Shown here one piece after another: positions 1 through 7,660 of a DNA stretch of 47,554 nucleotides. The notes beneath the pieces are model-generated. The model made no database searches and was not told where the DNA came from. It worked only from the letters and a program-made list of their open reading frames with translations. Positions within the stretch are counted from its first letter, which is position 1, and every line of letters starts with the position of its first letter. Location of the stretch: positions 1 to 47,554 of the forward strand of contig PSRM01000302.1 of NCBI GenBank assembly GCA_003176045.1, given 5' to 3'. The position numbers and the translations under genes were made by a program. Origin of the DNA: Verrucomicrobiota bacterium. Lineage in GTDB: Bacteria; Verrucomicrobiota; Verrucomicrobiia; Limisphaerales; UBA8199.

Positions 1-27
1 GTCGTCCCCTGCACACCAAGATCGTTT

Positions 28-996
28 ATGAATTTTCTCGTCACCGGCGGAGCGGGCTTTATTGGCTCACACGTATGCGAGCGGTTGTTGGGGGTCGGTC
101 ATCGGGTGTGGGCTTTCGATGATCTGAATTCATTCTACGATCCAGCCATTAAACGACGGAATGTTTCGGAAATCGAGGCCACAGGGTCCGCTGGGAAATT
201 CACGTTCGTTGAAGGAGACATGACACGCCGTGAAGCGCTGGACGATTTGTTCGGCGGCGTGAAATTCGACCAGGTCATTCATCTGGCAGCGCGGGCTGGG
301 GTCAGGCCCAGCCTGCAGGAGCCTGCGCTTTACCAGCGCGTGAATGTCGAGGGGACTGTGAACCTGTTGGAAGCCGCCCGGTTGACTGGGGTAAAAAAGA
401 TCATCCTGGCTTCGTCTTCATCCGTTTATGGCACGAATTCCAAGACTCCGTTTGCGGAACACGATTCGGTGTTGAGCGCGATTTCGCCCTATGCTGCCAG
501 TAAGCTGGCTGGTGAAGCCTTAGGGCACGCTTATCATCATGTTTATGGGCTGGATATTGTCGCCCTGCGTTTCTTCACTGTCTATGGCCCGCGCCAGCGG
601 CCCGACCTGGCCATTCACAAATTTGCCCGTCTCATGGCGGAGAATAAACCAATCCCCGTGTATGGCGATCCGGCACAGTCCGGGCGCGATTACACGTACA
701 TCACTGATATTCTTCAAGGCATCCTGGCCTGCACCCAAAAGGAGTTTGGTTATGAAATATTCAACCTGGGGGAAGCACACCCTGTCCACCTGGATCAACT
801 CATTCGACTGATCGAATCCGAAATGGGTGTGAAAGCGCGAATCGAGAGACTGCCTTTCCAGTCCGGCGACGTGCCGCTGACTTTCGCCGACATTTCCAAA
901 TCAAGGCGTGTGCTGGGGTATGAACCTAAGGTGAAAATCGAAGAAGGAATTGCGTTGTTCGTTGAATGGTTTAAAACTGTTCGGAATGGACCGTAA
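28..996 (+). CDS. NAD-dependent epimerase/dehydratase (UDP-glucuronate 4-epimerase-like)
   Basis: Extended short-chain dehydrogenase of 322 residues that probably epimerises a UDP-sugar for cell-surface glycan synthesis in the cytoplasm. The Rossmann dinucleotide motif GGAGFIG is at residues 7-13, the serine-rich catalytic strand ASSSSVYG at about 128-135, and the catalytic pair in SPYAASK is Tyr155/Lys159. Length and the RFFTVYGPRQRPD stretch fit the UDP-glucuronate/UDP-galacturonate 4-epimerase branch, but substrate cannot be fixed from sequence alone; a GDP- or dTDP-sugar enzyme remains possible. The next gene starts 11 bases before this stop codon, so the two are probably co-translated. 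Confidence 0.9.
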   Translation: MNFLVTGGAGFIGSHVCERLLGVGHRVWAFDDLNSFYDPAIKRRNVSEIEATGSAGKFTFVEGDMTRREALDDLFGGVKFDQVIHLAARAGVRPSLQEPALYQRVNVEGTVNLLEAARLTGVKKIILASSSSVYGTNSKTPFAEHDSVLSAISPYAASKLAGEALGHAYHHVYGLDIVALRFFTVYGPRQRPDLAIHKFARLMAENKPIPVYGDPAQSGRDYTYITDILQGILACTQKEFGYEIFNLGEAHPVHLDQLIRLIESEMGVKARIERLPFQSGDVPLTFADISKSRRVLGYEPKVKIEEGIALFVEWFKTVRNGP

Positions 997-1573
997 ATCA
1001 ACTTACATACGCCCTGCCTTTACAGACGCCCTGGTCGCCTGGCGGCAACTTTTGGCGCTGCGAGGTTTGCCCGCAGACCTGATTTGGATCTTCGACGAAA
1101 ACATTTGCTTCGAGAGCGACCCATCGCAACCAAATGGCTTTCGCCTCGGATTCCAAACCGCTTTCACGCCGCCACCGCTCGACGCCGAGCGTATCGCCTA
1201 CGAGTATTTCGCCGAATTTGATGCGCCCGTTGTGTTCTATCGCATCGGGTCCGCCACCGGAAAATCGGTCTGCCTGGTTTTGTGCGATTCCTGGTTTGAA
1301 TCCCGGATGGACGCTGCCGGCTTCGTCCCAAAGCGGGAATGGCTCATGTCCTTTTTCCCAGGTCAGGCGACGGAAATTCCTGAAGTTACCGACAAAGAAA
1401 GGTGGAAGAACCGCATTGTCCGCGAGCGGCCGTTGCACGACCTAGATTTCTGCATGACGTTGCGCTCTGTACACGAATGGCTGGCGCACGGACGGGTGCT
1501 GAGCACGTATGAGCGCTCCGCGCTAAAGGTACTCCATTTATGGCGCCGAGTGATGGGCAGGGAAAAGGATTAA
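986..1573 (+). CDS. Hypothetical protein overlapping the epimerase gene
   Basis: About 195 residues, starting with MDRKSTYIRP. This ATG overlaps the end of the epimerase gene by 11 bases and is preferred over an in-frame ATG 36 bases further upstream, which would lie deeper in the epimerase. It is soluble, with no signal peptide or membrane segment, and rich in Trp, Phe and Arg. I recognise no family. Two pairs of cysteines are present but are not in zinc-finger spacing. The tight overlap suggests co-expression with the sugar epimerase. A terminator-like repeat hairpin lies 45 bases downstream. Confidence 0.7.
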   Translation: MDRKSTYIRPAFTDALVAWRQLLALRGLPADLIWIFDENICFESDPSQPNGFRLGFQTAFTPPPLDAERIAYEYFAEFDAPVVFYRIGSATGKSVCLVLCDSWFESRMDAAGFVPKREWLMSFFPGQATEIPEVTDKERWKNRIVRERPLHDLDFCMTLRSVHEWLAHGRVLSTYERSALKVLHLWRRVMGREKD

Positions 1574-1593
1574 GGCGTTCAGATGCAACTGAT

Positions 1594-1677
1594 TTTAGTC
1601 CCGCAGGGACGACAGAAAATAGCCCAGCGTTGAAATTGAAACGCTGGGCTATTCTCTTTCATCCCTACGGGATTAAA
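1594..1677. repeat. Dispersed palindromic repeat with 14-bp hairpin (terminator-like)
   Basis: Contains a perfect 14-bp stem, 1618-1631 with 1640-1653 (AATAGCCCAGCGTT and its complement), separated by 8 bases. It is flanked by TCCCGCAGGGACGACAGAAA on the left and a related ATCCCTACGGGATTAAAA on the right. The left flank recurs at 29,100-29,190. It lies between two convergent genes, where it could end transcription from either side. Confidence 0.75.
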
Positions 1678-1714
1678 AACTCAAAATTTGTTCAATTGCT
1701 CCGGGCCAGGCGGA

Positions 1715-4150
1715 TCACTCTGAATTTCCTGCGTAGCCGAGGTCTCGCAGGGCCGACCCTTTTTGGTATAGCTCAGTGTCTTGCTTCAACCGGGCGAGCA
1801 ATTCTTTATCATTCTTTTCGCTCGCCAACTGCTCCGCTCGATGGGCCGCCGCGAGGGCCTCTTTGTAATGCTCCTTCTCGGCATAAGCGGCTGCCAACGT
1901 GCGAATCACCAGGGCGTTTCTCCCTTCGGTCAGCGACTCAGCTTTTTGGGCCAGTGCCAGCGCCCTTTGACCGTCGCGCAGCGGCGCCTCCGGGCATGTT
2001 GCCAGTATCCAGGCCAGGCCGTCGCAGGCCCGCGCGAAATCCGGACTCAGCTCGAGGGCGCGTTGGAAGTGCGCAACTGCTTCCCTGGGCTGCTGGCGTT
2101 TGAATAGCAGGCTGGCCAAAACCTGGTGCGCTTCGAAAGCGTCAGGCTTTACAGCGAGCGCTGCCTGGTACTCCTTCACCACTTCGTCCGAGAGACCTTT
2201 GCGCGTGAGCGCTTCGGCCAGATTGATATGCGCATCGGCGAAATCGGGCTTCAGTTGCAATGCCGTGCGATAGTGGCCGATGGCCTTGTCCAACTCACCT
2301 TTCCGATACAAGAGGATGTTGCCAACAACGAGATGGGCCTGAACCACTCCGCTGGCGTCCGCTAGGGCGCTTTCCGAATGTGGGTCCATGAGCACGGCAT
2401 TTGTAATTCCAACCTCGAATTGCGTGATGGCCTCATCCACCTGGCCCTGGTCCAGCAATAGCGCGCCCAGGTTGAAATGAGGCGCGCTGGCGCGCGGATC
2501 GAGCGCGACGGCTTTGCGCAAATGTTCGATCGCTTTTTGCGGCTGCTTGAGGCGGCGATAGACGTTTGCGAGGTTGTTTTCGTTATTAACGAAGCCTGGG
2601 TGTAGCGCCAGCGCCTGTTCGTACTCAGAGACGGCCTGTTCATACAGCCCGCTCTCTTTGACGTAAGTGTCAGCGAGAATGGAATGTGCCTGCCAGCACA
2701 ACGGATCCGCTGCTACGGTGGCAGCCCAAAGCTTCTCGGAATTCTCATAGATCGAGCTTTGGCGAAAGGTCAGGATGGTCATTGTCAAAAGCAAAGCGCC
2801 AAAAAAAAGTGAGCAGTTAAGTGGAAGCGTCTGGACAATATCACCGTTCCCCCTAACCCCGGCCCTCTCCCCCTCGGCGGGGGAGAGGGGGAATCGGAGG
2901 CCGGTCTGGGCTTTTTTAGTTTCGTCCTGGGTGTGGCGAGAAAAAGGAGTCGCCAAAACAGTGTAAAACCAACTCGAGACCAGTGCCAGCGGCCCCAGGA
3001 TGGCAAAATACTGCCAGTGATCCGCGGCCAGCGAGTAATTCATAAAGCCGATGTTCATGAAGCCGAGCACCGGGCCAAGCATGATGACGAAATAGAACAT
3101 TCCAAATAACAGTGCCTTCGCCCATGGCCTCCGGATGAGCCAGCACAGAAAGAAGGCCGCTACGAGAACGATGCCAGGCGCATAGGACAAAAGCCGGGTA
3201 GCAGGGATCTCCCATCTGGGATAGATCGAGACCAGGTGAACAGGAAACAGCGCTTTGGAGAGGTAGAACCAAACGGCCCAGCCAGCGCCAGCCAAACGCT
3301 GCAAAAAGCCATCACTGCGCACTATCTCACCACCGATGCGCCATTGCTCCATTCGGTATGTCACGAGACCAATTACAAGCGTTGCGCAAAAAAAGGGCAA
3401 AATGCGAGTCACATCCCTTAGCTGAATCCTGCCACGTTGCCACCAGGCGATCAGCAGCAGCACGAAGGGCAGGGGAGCGATGGCGGGTTTGCTCAACAGT
3501 CCGAGGACGAAGCTTAGAACTGATAAGCAGTAAAAAACTATTGAGGAAACGTGAAACGTGAAACGTGAACCTGGCCTCGCGGCGGGCAGGTTATCAGGAT
3601 GGCTGCTGAAGGTAGTTTGGACTTTGGACTTTGGACTTTGGACTTTGGACTGCAAATCTTCCTCACTCCGCAGATAAAATAGCAAGCTCAGCAGGAAGAA
3701 CGCCATCGCGAGGGTGTTCTTGAGTTGGGAAACCCAGGCGACAGATTCGACGTTTACCGGATGCAAAGCGAAGAGAGCCGCTGCCAGCCAGGCGCCGGGA
3801 ATTTGCAGGCGCCGAAGGATTCGCCAGACGAGGACAGAGCTAGTGGCGTGGAGCAACAAATTCACCCAATGATAACCCGCGGGGTCGAGTTTCCAGAAAA
3901 TGTACTGGAGCCGCCAGACGGTGAATAGCATTGGGTAATACTGGGGCAGGTCCTCTGAGAACCAGATTTTCGTCCAGGCGCCCGGTTCCCAAAGCAACGG
4001 ATTCTGGGTCACATGTCGGTCATCGTCCCAGATGAAACCCGCATGCCAGACAGGCGCGTAGGCAAGGATGCAACAGCCAAACAACAGCAGGCCAGGCAGC
4101 CAGGCGTTCACGAAAGCGCCCGATGATCCGTTTCGAAATGGCCTGCCCAC
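1715..4150 (-). CDS. Polytopic membrane protein with C-terminal TPR repeats (TMTC/GT-C-like)
   Basis: 811 residues from a GTG start. Residues about 15-450 are a string of hydrophobic helices; an acidic motif WDDD (41-44) follows the first helix, where GT-C family glycosyltransferases carry their catalytic acidic residues. Residues about 490-770 hold tandem TPR units (for example AIEHLRKAVALDPRASAPHFNLG). The layout matches bacterial TMTC-like proteins thought to glycosylate or mannosylate at the membrane; substrate is unknown. Two insertions look foreign: residues about 167-202, encoded by heptanucleotide tandem repeats, and about 420-434, encoded by a palindromic repeat (LSPAEGERAGVRG). Copy-number change in the heptamers would frameshift the gene. 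The DUF5989 gene lies directly upstream on the same strand. Confidence 0.85.
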   Translation of the reverse strand: MGRPFRNGSSGAFVNAWLPGLLLFGCCILAYAPVWHAGFIWDDDRHVTQNPLLWEPGAWTKIWFSEDLPQYYPMLFTVWRLQYIFWKLDPAGYHWVNLLLHATSSVLVWRILRRLQIPGAWLAAALFALHPVNVESVAWVSQLKNTLAMAFFLLSLLFYLRSEEDLQSKVQSPKSKVQTTFSSHPDNLPAARPGSRFTFHVSSIVFYCLSVLSFVLGLLSKPAIAPLPFVLLLIAWWQRGRIQLRDVTRILPFFCATLVIGLVTYRMEQWRIGGEIVRSDGFLQRLAGAGWAVWFYLSKALFPVHLVSIYPRWEIPATRLLSYAPGIVLVAAFFLCWLIRRPWAKALLFGMFYFVIMLGPVLGFMNIGFMNYSLAADHWQYFAILGPLALVSSWFYTVLATPFSRHTQDETKKAQTGLRFPLSPAEGERAGVRGNGDIVQTLPLNCSLFFGALLLTMTILTFRQSSIYENSEKLWAATVAADPLCWQAHSILADTYVKESGLYEQAVSEYEQALALHPGFVNNENNLANVYRRLKQPQKAIEHLRKAVALDPRASAPHFNLGALLLDQGQVDEAITQFEVGITNAVLMDPHSESALADASGVVQAHLVVGNILLYRKGELDKAIGHYRTALQLKPDFADAHINLAEALTRKGLSDEVVKEYQAALAVKPDAFEAHQVLASLLFKRQQPREAVAHFQRALELSPDFARACDGLAWILATCPEAPLRDGQRALALAQKAESLTEGRNALVIRTLAAAYAEKEHYKEALAAAHRAEQLASEKNDKELLARLKQDTELYQKGSALRDLGYAGNSE
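2850..2893 (-). repeat. In-frame palindromic element (ERAGVRG type) inside the TPR gene
   Basis: A GC-rich palindrome with 11-bp arms (2863-2873 and 2879-2889) sits in frame in the TPR membrane protein, encoding LSPAEGERAGVRG in a loop between membrane helices. A second copy at 37,684-37,725 is read in the same sense and frame in a DUF2071 gene. Confidence 0.85.
3546..3651 (-). repeat. Two heptanucleotide tandem repeats inside the TPR gene
   Basis: Five perfect copies of TTGGACT at 3617-3651 and three copies of GAAACGT at 3546-3566, both within the open reading frame. On the coding strand the first tract encodes overlapping SKVQ/SPK words. Because the unit is 7 bp, gain or loss of one copy shifts the frame. 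Confidence 0.95.
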
Positions 4151-4177
4151 AGTTAGCGCGAATTGCTCAGGCTGATT

Positions 4178-4247
4178 GTAGGGGACGACGTGAGGAGTCC
4201 CTTTCCGGCGTTCGTTCGCGGCCGGGACTCCTTACGTCGTCCCCTAC
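4178..4247. repeat. Inverted repeat, 24-bp arms
   Basis: Arms 4178-4201 and 4224-4247 are complementary with one mismatch (core GGGGACGACGT[A/G]AGGAGTCCC). The element lies between the DUF5989 gene and the TPR gene, so it may be transcribed as a hairpin in their shared message. The first bases of the window, GTCGTCCCC, resemble one arm. Confidence 0.85.
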
Positions 4248-4286
4248 AGCGTAGTGGCGTTTTGAGCATGGCCTGAAATATCGTGG

Positions 4287-4442
4287 TCAGCGGCCGTACA
4301 GAAACGGCGTTGCCCCGCTGCCGGCCATTATGATGAGCACGAGAATAGCCAGCACGATAATGACCGGAACAATCCAGTACACCTTGTTATTCCAGGCAAA
4401 GCGAACCAGCTCTTTAAACCAAGCACCGGAAGAATTCCCCAT
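4287..4442 (-). CDS. DUF5989-like single-pass membrane micro-protein
   Basis: A 51-residue ORF: a short polar N-terminus with GAWFKELVRFAWNNKVYW, one strongly hydrophobic helix (about residues 24-39), and a short tail ending GATPFLYGR. This layout (FxKEL.xF...K.yW + helix + GSxxaPFiY) matches the DUF5989 micro-protein family as I recall it, which often sits beside polysaccharide or carbamoyltransferase genes. Function is unknown; a membrane partner role is likely. A weak AAAGG element precedes the ATG. It lies upstream of the GT-C-like TPR gene on the same strand, supporting a joint envelope role. Confidence 0.75.
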   Translation of the reverse strand: MGNSSGAWFKELVRFAWNNKVYWIVPVIIVLAILVLIIMAGSGATPFLYGR

Positions 4443-4787
4443 CACTTAACCTTTGTTACCGGCTGATCCGTTAACGTGGAATCCTGATTGAGGATGAGTA
4501 ACATACACAACAGATTATAGCGGCAGCAGGCGCATGTCCACGATTTCAGGGTGCGATCAGGACGGGTGCATGTTGGCTGTACCATCATGCGGTATGAAAA
4601 CCCGAGGGACGGGATTCCGAACGATGAAATGCGCTTTCAGCGCTTCGAATGTAATTTTGCGCCGGCAAACCCAGGGCGCCGCGGTGCTCTGCCCTGGACT
4701 GGTATGAATGACGCCGTTGGCGTCCAACCGAGGTCAATATAGGGACCTAAAGGGCTGTCCCAACATTCCAACATTCCACCATTTCCA
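4443..4787. other. Intergenic region with dispersed repeat
   Basis: No convincing gene. About 4550-4740 holds short GC-rich palindromes (for example GCGCTTTCAGCGCTTCG and CCAGGGCG/CGCCGTTGGCG words) that look like a dispersed repeat rather than a 63-residue ORF. The end, 4760-4795, is an imperfect run of CATTCC/ACATTCC words next to the stop codon of the M48 peptidase gene. Confidence 0.6.
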
Positions 4788-6851
4788 TCATTCCATTCCT
4801 CCACCTACTTCTTCCACCAACGGCGGCAGCGGGCAATCCAAAGCGTCGGCGATAGCGCGAAGCATCTCAGCCTCCATTTCTTGAATCACACCATCCGCGG
4901 CCACGGTTTGTGCGCAAGCGGCCAGGACGTTCTTTTTGATTTGCGGCACAGCCTGAGTCAGATGATTCAAAGCGGCATCTACCTGCGAAAGATCACACTT
5001 GTCCTCCGGAACCAGGTTAAATGTGGTTTGTGCGGCTTTGCTCAGAACCAAGGCACCCTGGGAGAACGCGGCTTGAATTTTGTCCGGCTCGCTCTGCCCC
5101 ACGTAGGCCAATGCCGAAAGGAGAATGGCGCAATCGTCCGCTAACGGTTTCAATGCGTAATACTGCACAATCGGTTTGCGTGCCTGGGTGAAATGCGGTT
5201 CGAGATGGCGCATGACGATCTTTTGAAGGACGTACTCGAAAAGATCAACCTCGCCGTCGCTCTCGACCAATTTCTGGACGGCCGTACGGAACTGCTGGAA
5301 CTGGGCCTGGGAAAGGTGGCGCAAGCCTGGCATTGCCAGGTCAACCAGTGGCAGTTTGGCGCGTGAAGCAAGACTTTCTGCCTGGGGCAGCACTCGAAGG
5401 GTCTCCTGAACGATGGCCGGCGAGGTGACGCTGCTAAGTTCCTGCAATTGCTTGTTGCGAGCTTGCTCATCCTCACTGAGCAGCAGAGCGTATATCAAAG
5501 TGCTTGCCCCGAGCGGGTCTCGGACCTCGGTTCGCAGGCTCTCCGGGATTGCTCCTCGCAGTTCTTCAGCATACCGCAAATGCGTAGTGTTCGGCGCTCC
5601 CACGGCAGCCACGACTGCGTGCGGCGGGATAGGTGGAGGGCGGCGTCCAGACCAACTGGCCGCGTGGGTGGGCGTTCTGGCCGCGCTCGGAGGCGACGGT
5701 TGAGACAGGAAGGCGGGCTGGGCATCCTCCATGATTGTTTCGAGCAGAGATGGTTCGGCTTCTTCTCGCTCCAGGTCCGCTGTTGCTGCGCGTTGAGCCA
5801 TCTCAAACTCTTCCGGCTTGAGCGGAGGAAACTTTCCGTCCCAGCTCGGGTCAATAGCCCTAATCCGGTCGCCGATGGGCGGGTGCGTGGCCAGCATGCC
5901 AAAGAGTGGTGCGCTGATACCGTTGCTGAAAAACATGTGACTGGCCTGCTCGGCCTGGGGCGTTTCCAGGCGAGAGCCGAAACTGAAGCGACCGATTTTC
6001 TGTAAAGCACCGGACAGACCTGCGGGATTTCGCGTGAATTGAACTGACGAAGCGTCGGCCAAAAATTCCCGCTGCCGGCTTACGGCGGCCTGGATTAGCC
6101 TGCCAAAAAACACACCGACCCAGCCGAGCACCAATAGAACAAGTCCGAGCAAGGGCAGGGGATTACGACTGTCGCGGTCCTCCCGGCTCCTGGTACTCCC
6201 CGTTTGCAGCAGGACGCGGCCAATCACCGTCAGGCAGATAATCCCAAAGATAACTCCCATCAACCGCAGGTTTAACCGCATGTCGCCGTTCAGAATGTGG
6301 CTGAACTCGTGGCCAATAACTCCCTGCAGCTCGTCCCGGGTGAGCAAACGGACGGCCCCCTGCGTCACGGTTACCGCCGCATCGCTCGTCGAATGGCCGG
6401 CGGCAAAGGCATTGATAGCGCGCTCCTCAGGCAAAATATAGACTTGCGGCACCGGGACGCCTGAAGCGATTGCCATCTCCTCGACAACATTCAATAGTTT
6501 CCGTTCATCGGGGTCGGTGGTATGGGTATCCACCAACTGGCCTCCCAACGCGGTTGCGACGGCGCTGCCGCCCTGGGCGAGTTCCAGAGTCTTAAAAATG
6601 CTGCCCAGTCCAATAACGGCCAGCGTTCCTACTGCGACTCCAAGCAACAGGTGAGGATTCCATAACGAAATCCCCGGGTCCTCCGCTTCCGCGTAAGATC
6701 GGGAGTGCCCGTGCGTGTGGCTGATACCGGTAAAAATCAGCAACGCAGCCAGATAGATGGCCGCGATCATCAGGGCAACGCCGGCAATGAAATAGACCAC
6801 CAGGAGGTGGGTGTTGCGGTGGGCTTTCTCTTGTTGTTGAAAGAAGTCCAT
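4788..6851 (-). CDS. M48 family zinc metallopeptidase (HtpX-like) with TerB-like C-terminal region
   Basis: 687 residues. Start chosen at MDFFQQQEKAHR because the in-frame region further upstream overlaps the LemA gene and a heptamer repeat. Membrane helices lie near residues 20-45 and 65-90, with another pair after the active site. The zinc site is HEFSH at 181-185 (ligands His181 and His185, catalytic Glu182), with third ligand Glu262 in REFLADA. The first half is HtpX-like, a membrane protease for misfolded proteins. The second half, to the C-terminus, is helical and ends in an acidic VAADGVIQEMEAEMLR segment like TerB/tellurite-resistance domains. HtpX proteins are usually about 290 residues, so this is a large extended form. 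It follows lemA with a 58-bp gap. Confidence 0.9.
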   Translation of the reverse strand: MDFFQQQEKAHRNTHLLVVYFIAGVALMIAAIYLAALLIFTGISHTHGHSRSYAEAEDPGISLWNPHLLLGVAVGTLAVIGLGSIFKTLELAQGGSAVATALGGQLVDTHTTDPDERKLLNVVEEMAIASGVPVPQVYILPEERAINAFAAGHSTSDAAVTVTQGAVRLLTRDELQGVIGHEFSHILNGDMRLNLRLMGVIFGIICLTVIGRVLLQTGSTRSREDRDSRNPLPLLGLVLLVLGWVGVFFGRLIQAAVSRQREFLADASSVQFTRNPAGLSGALQKIGRFSFGSRLETPQAEQASHMFFSNGISAPLFGMLATHPPIGDRIRAIDPSWDGKFPPLKPEEFEMAQRAATADLEREEAEPSLLETIMEDAQPAFLSQPSPPSAARTPTHAASWSGRRPPPIPPHAVVAAVGAPNTTHLRYAEELRGAIPESLRTEVRDPLGASTLIYALLLSEDEQARNKQLQELSSVTSPAIVQETLRVLPQAESLASRAKLPLVDLAMPGLRHLSQAQFQQFRTAVQKLVESDGEVDLFEYVLQKIVMRHLEPHFTQARKPIVQYYALKPLADDCAILLSALAYVGQSEPDKIQAAFSQGALVLSKAAQTTFNLVPEDKCDLSQVDAALNHLTQAVPQIKKNVLAACAQTVAADGVIQEMEAEMLRAIADALDCPLPPLVEEVGGGME

Positions 6852-6885
6852 TGCCAATTTCCAATTTGCGTTCTTGGAGGGAGTT

Positions 6886-6906
6886 AATTGGCAATTGGCA
6901 ATTGGC
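6886..6906. repeat. Heptanucleotide tandem repeat (AATTGGC x3)
   Basis: Three perfect copies of AATTGGC plus a partial fourth directly abut the lemA stop codon (6910-6912), in the short gap before the M48 peptidase gene. Confidence 0.9.
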
Positions 6907-6909
6907 AAT

Positions 6910-7512
6910 TTAAAAACTGACCTTCGGCGCCTCTTTCTCCTCGGCCTTTTCGATCGTGAACAGTTCCGCGGGTCCGAAGTTGAATGGGCCGGCAATCAGG
7001 TTTGTGGGAAACGTTTCGCGCGTGGTGTTATAGCTCATCACGGAGTCGTTGTAGGCCTGGCGCGCGAAAGCCACTTTGTTCTCGGTAGAAGTCAACTCCT
7101 CCATCAGGCTCATCATGGTCGTGTTGGCCTTCAGATCGGGATATGCTTCCGCCACGGCAAACAGGCGGCCCAGTGTTCCGGCCAGCGCTGTCTCCGCTCC
7201 GGACAATTCTTTCATAGCCGAGGCGTCGCCGGGGCTTGCGGCCGCGCGTACGTTTGCTGCCGAGGCCGCATTCCGTGCGGCAATCACGGCCTCCAGCGTG
7301 CCGCGTTCATGTTTGATGTAGCCTTTGGCCGTCTCAACCAGATTCGGAATAAGATCATAACGCCTTTTTAGTTGGACATCTATTTGCGCAAAAGCGTTTT
7401 TGAACCGGTTACGCAGCGCTACCAGCCGATTGTAGCCGCTGATCAGCCACATCAGCACAAAGAAGATCGGCACAATGATTACCACCAGGACGATGATTAT
7501 TGCAGCATGCAT
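6910..7512 (-). CDS. lemA: LemA family protein
   Basis: 200 residues. One N-terminal membrane helix (about residues 4-25) is followed by the LemA core: YNRLVALRNRFKNAFAQIDV, LKRRYDLIPNLVETAKGYI and a long helical bundle. The family is anchored in the inner membrane with the helical domain outside the cytoplasm; its molecular role is unclear, but it recurs next to M48 peptidase genes, as here. An AAAGGAA sequence lies upstream of the ATG. The last residues (KEAPKVSF) end against a heptamer repeat. Confidence 0.95.
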   Translation of the reverse strand: MHAAIIIVLVVIIVPIFFVLMWLISGYNRLVALRNRFKNAFAQIDVQLKRRYDLIPNLVETAKGYIKHERGTLEAVIAARNAASAANVRAAASPGDASAMKELSGAETALAGTLGRLFAVAEAYPDLKANTTMMSLMEELTSTENKVAFARQAYNDSVMSYNTTRETFPTNLIAGPFNFGPAELFTIEKAEEKEAPKVSF

Positions 7513-7660
7513 GGGTTCTGTTCCTTTCCTTCGCTCTCTGTTATAGGTGTTTTGCGGTCCGGTTTTGGATGGGCGGTTTTACCATACAGCTATGGCACTT
7601 CGGGCCATCAGGCAATTACAAAATCAATTGCTAAATGGAACGGAGGTCTTTATACCGTAG

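Noticed and set aside
1540..2103. 187-codon plus-strand ORF
   Set aside because: Overlaps the end of the hypothetical gene and the TPR gene antisense; translation is low-complexity Pro/Arg.
4551..4742. 63-codon ORF in the intergenic gap
   Set aside because: Made of short palindromic repeat words; no codon bias or motif.
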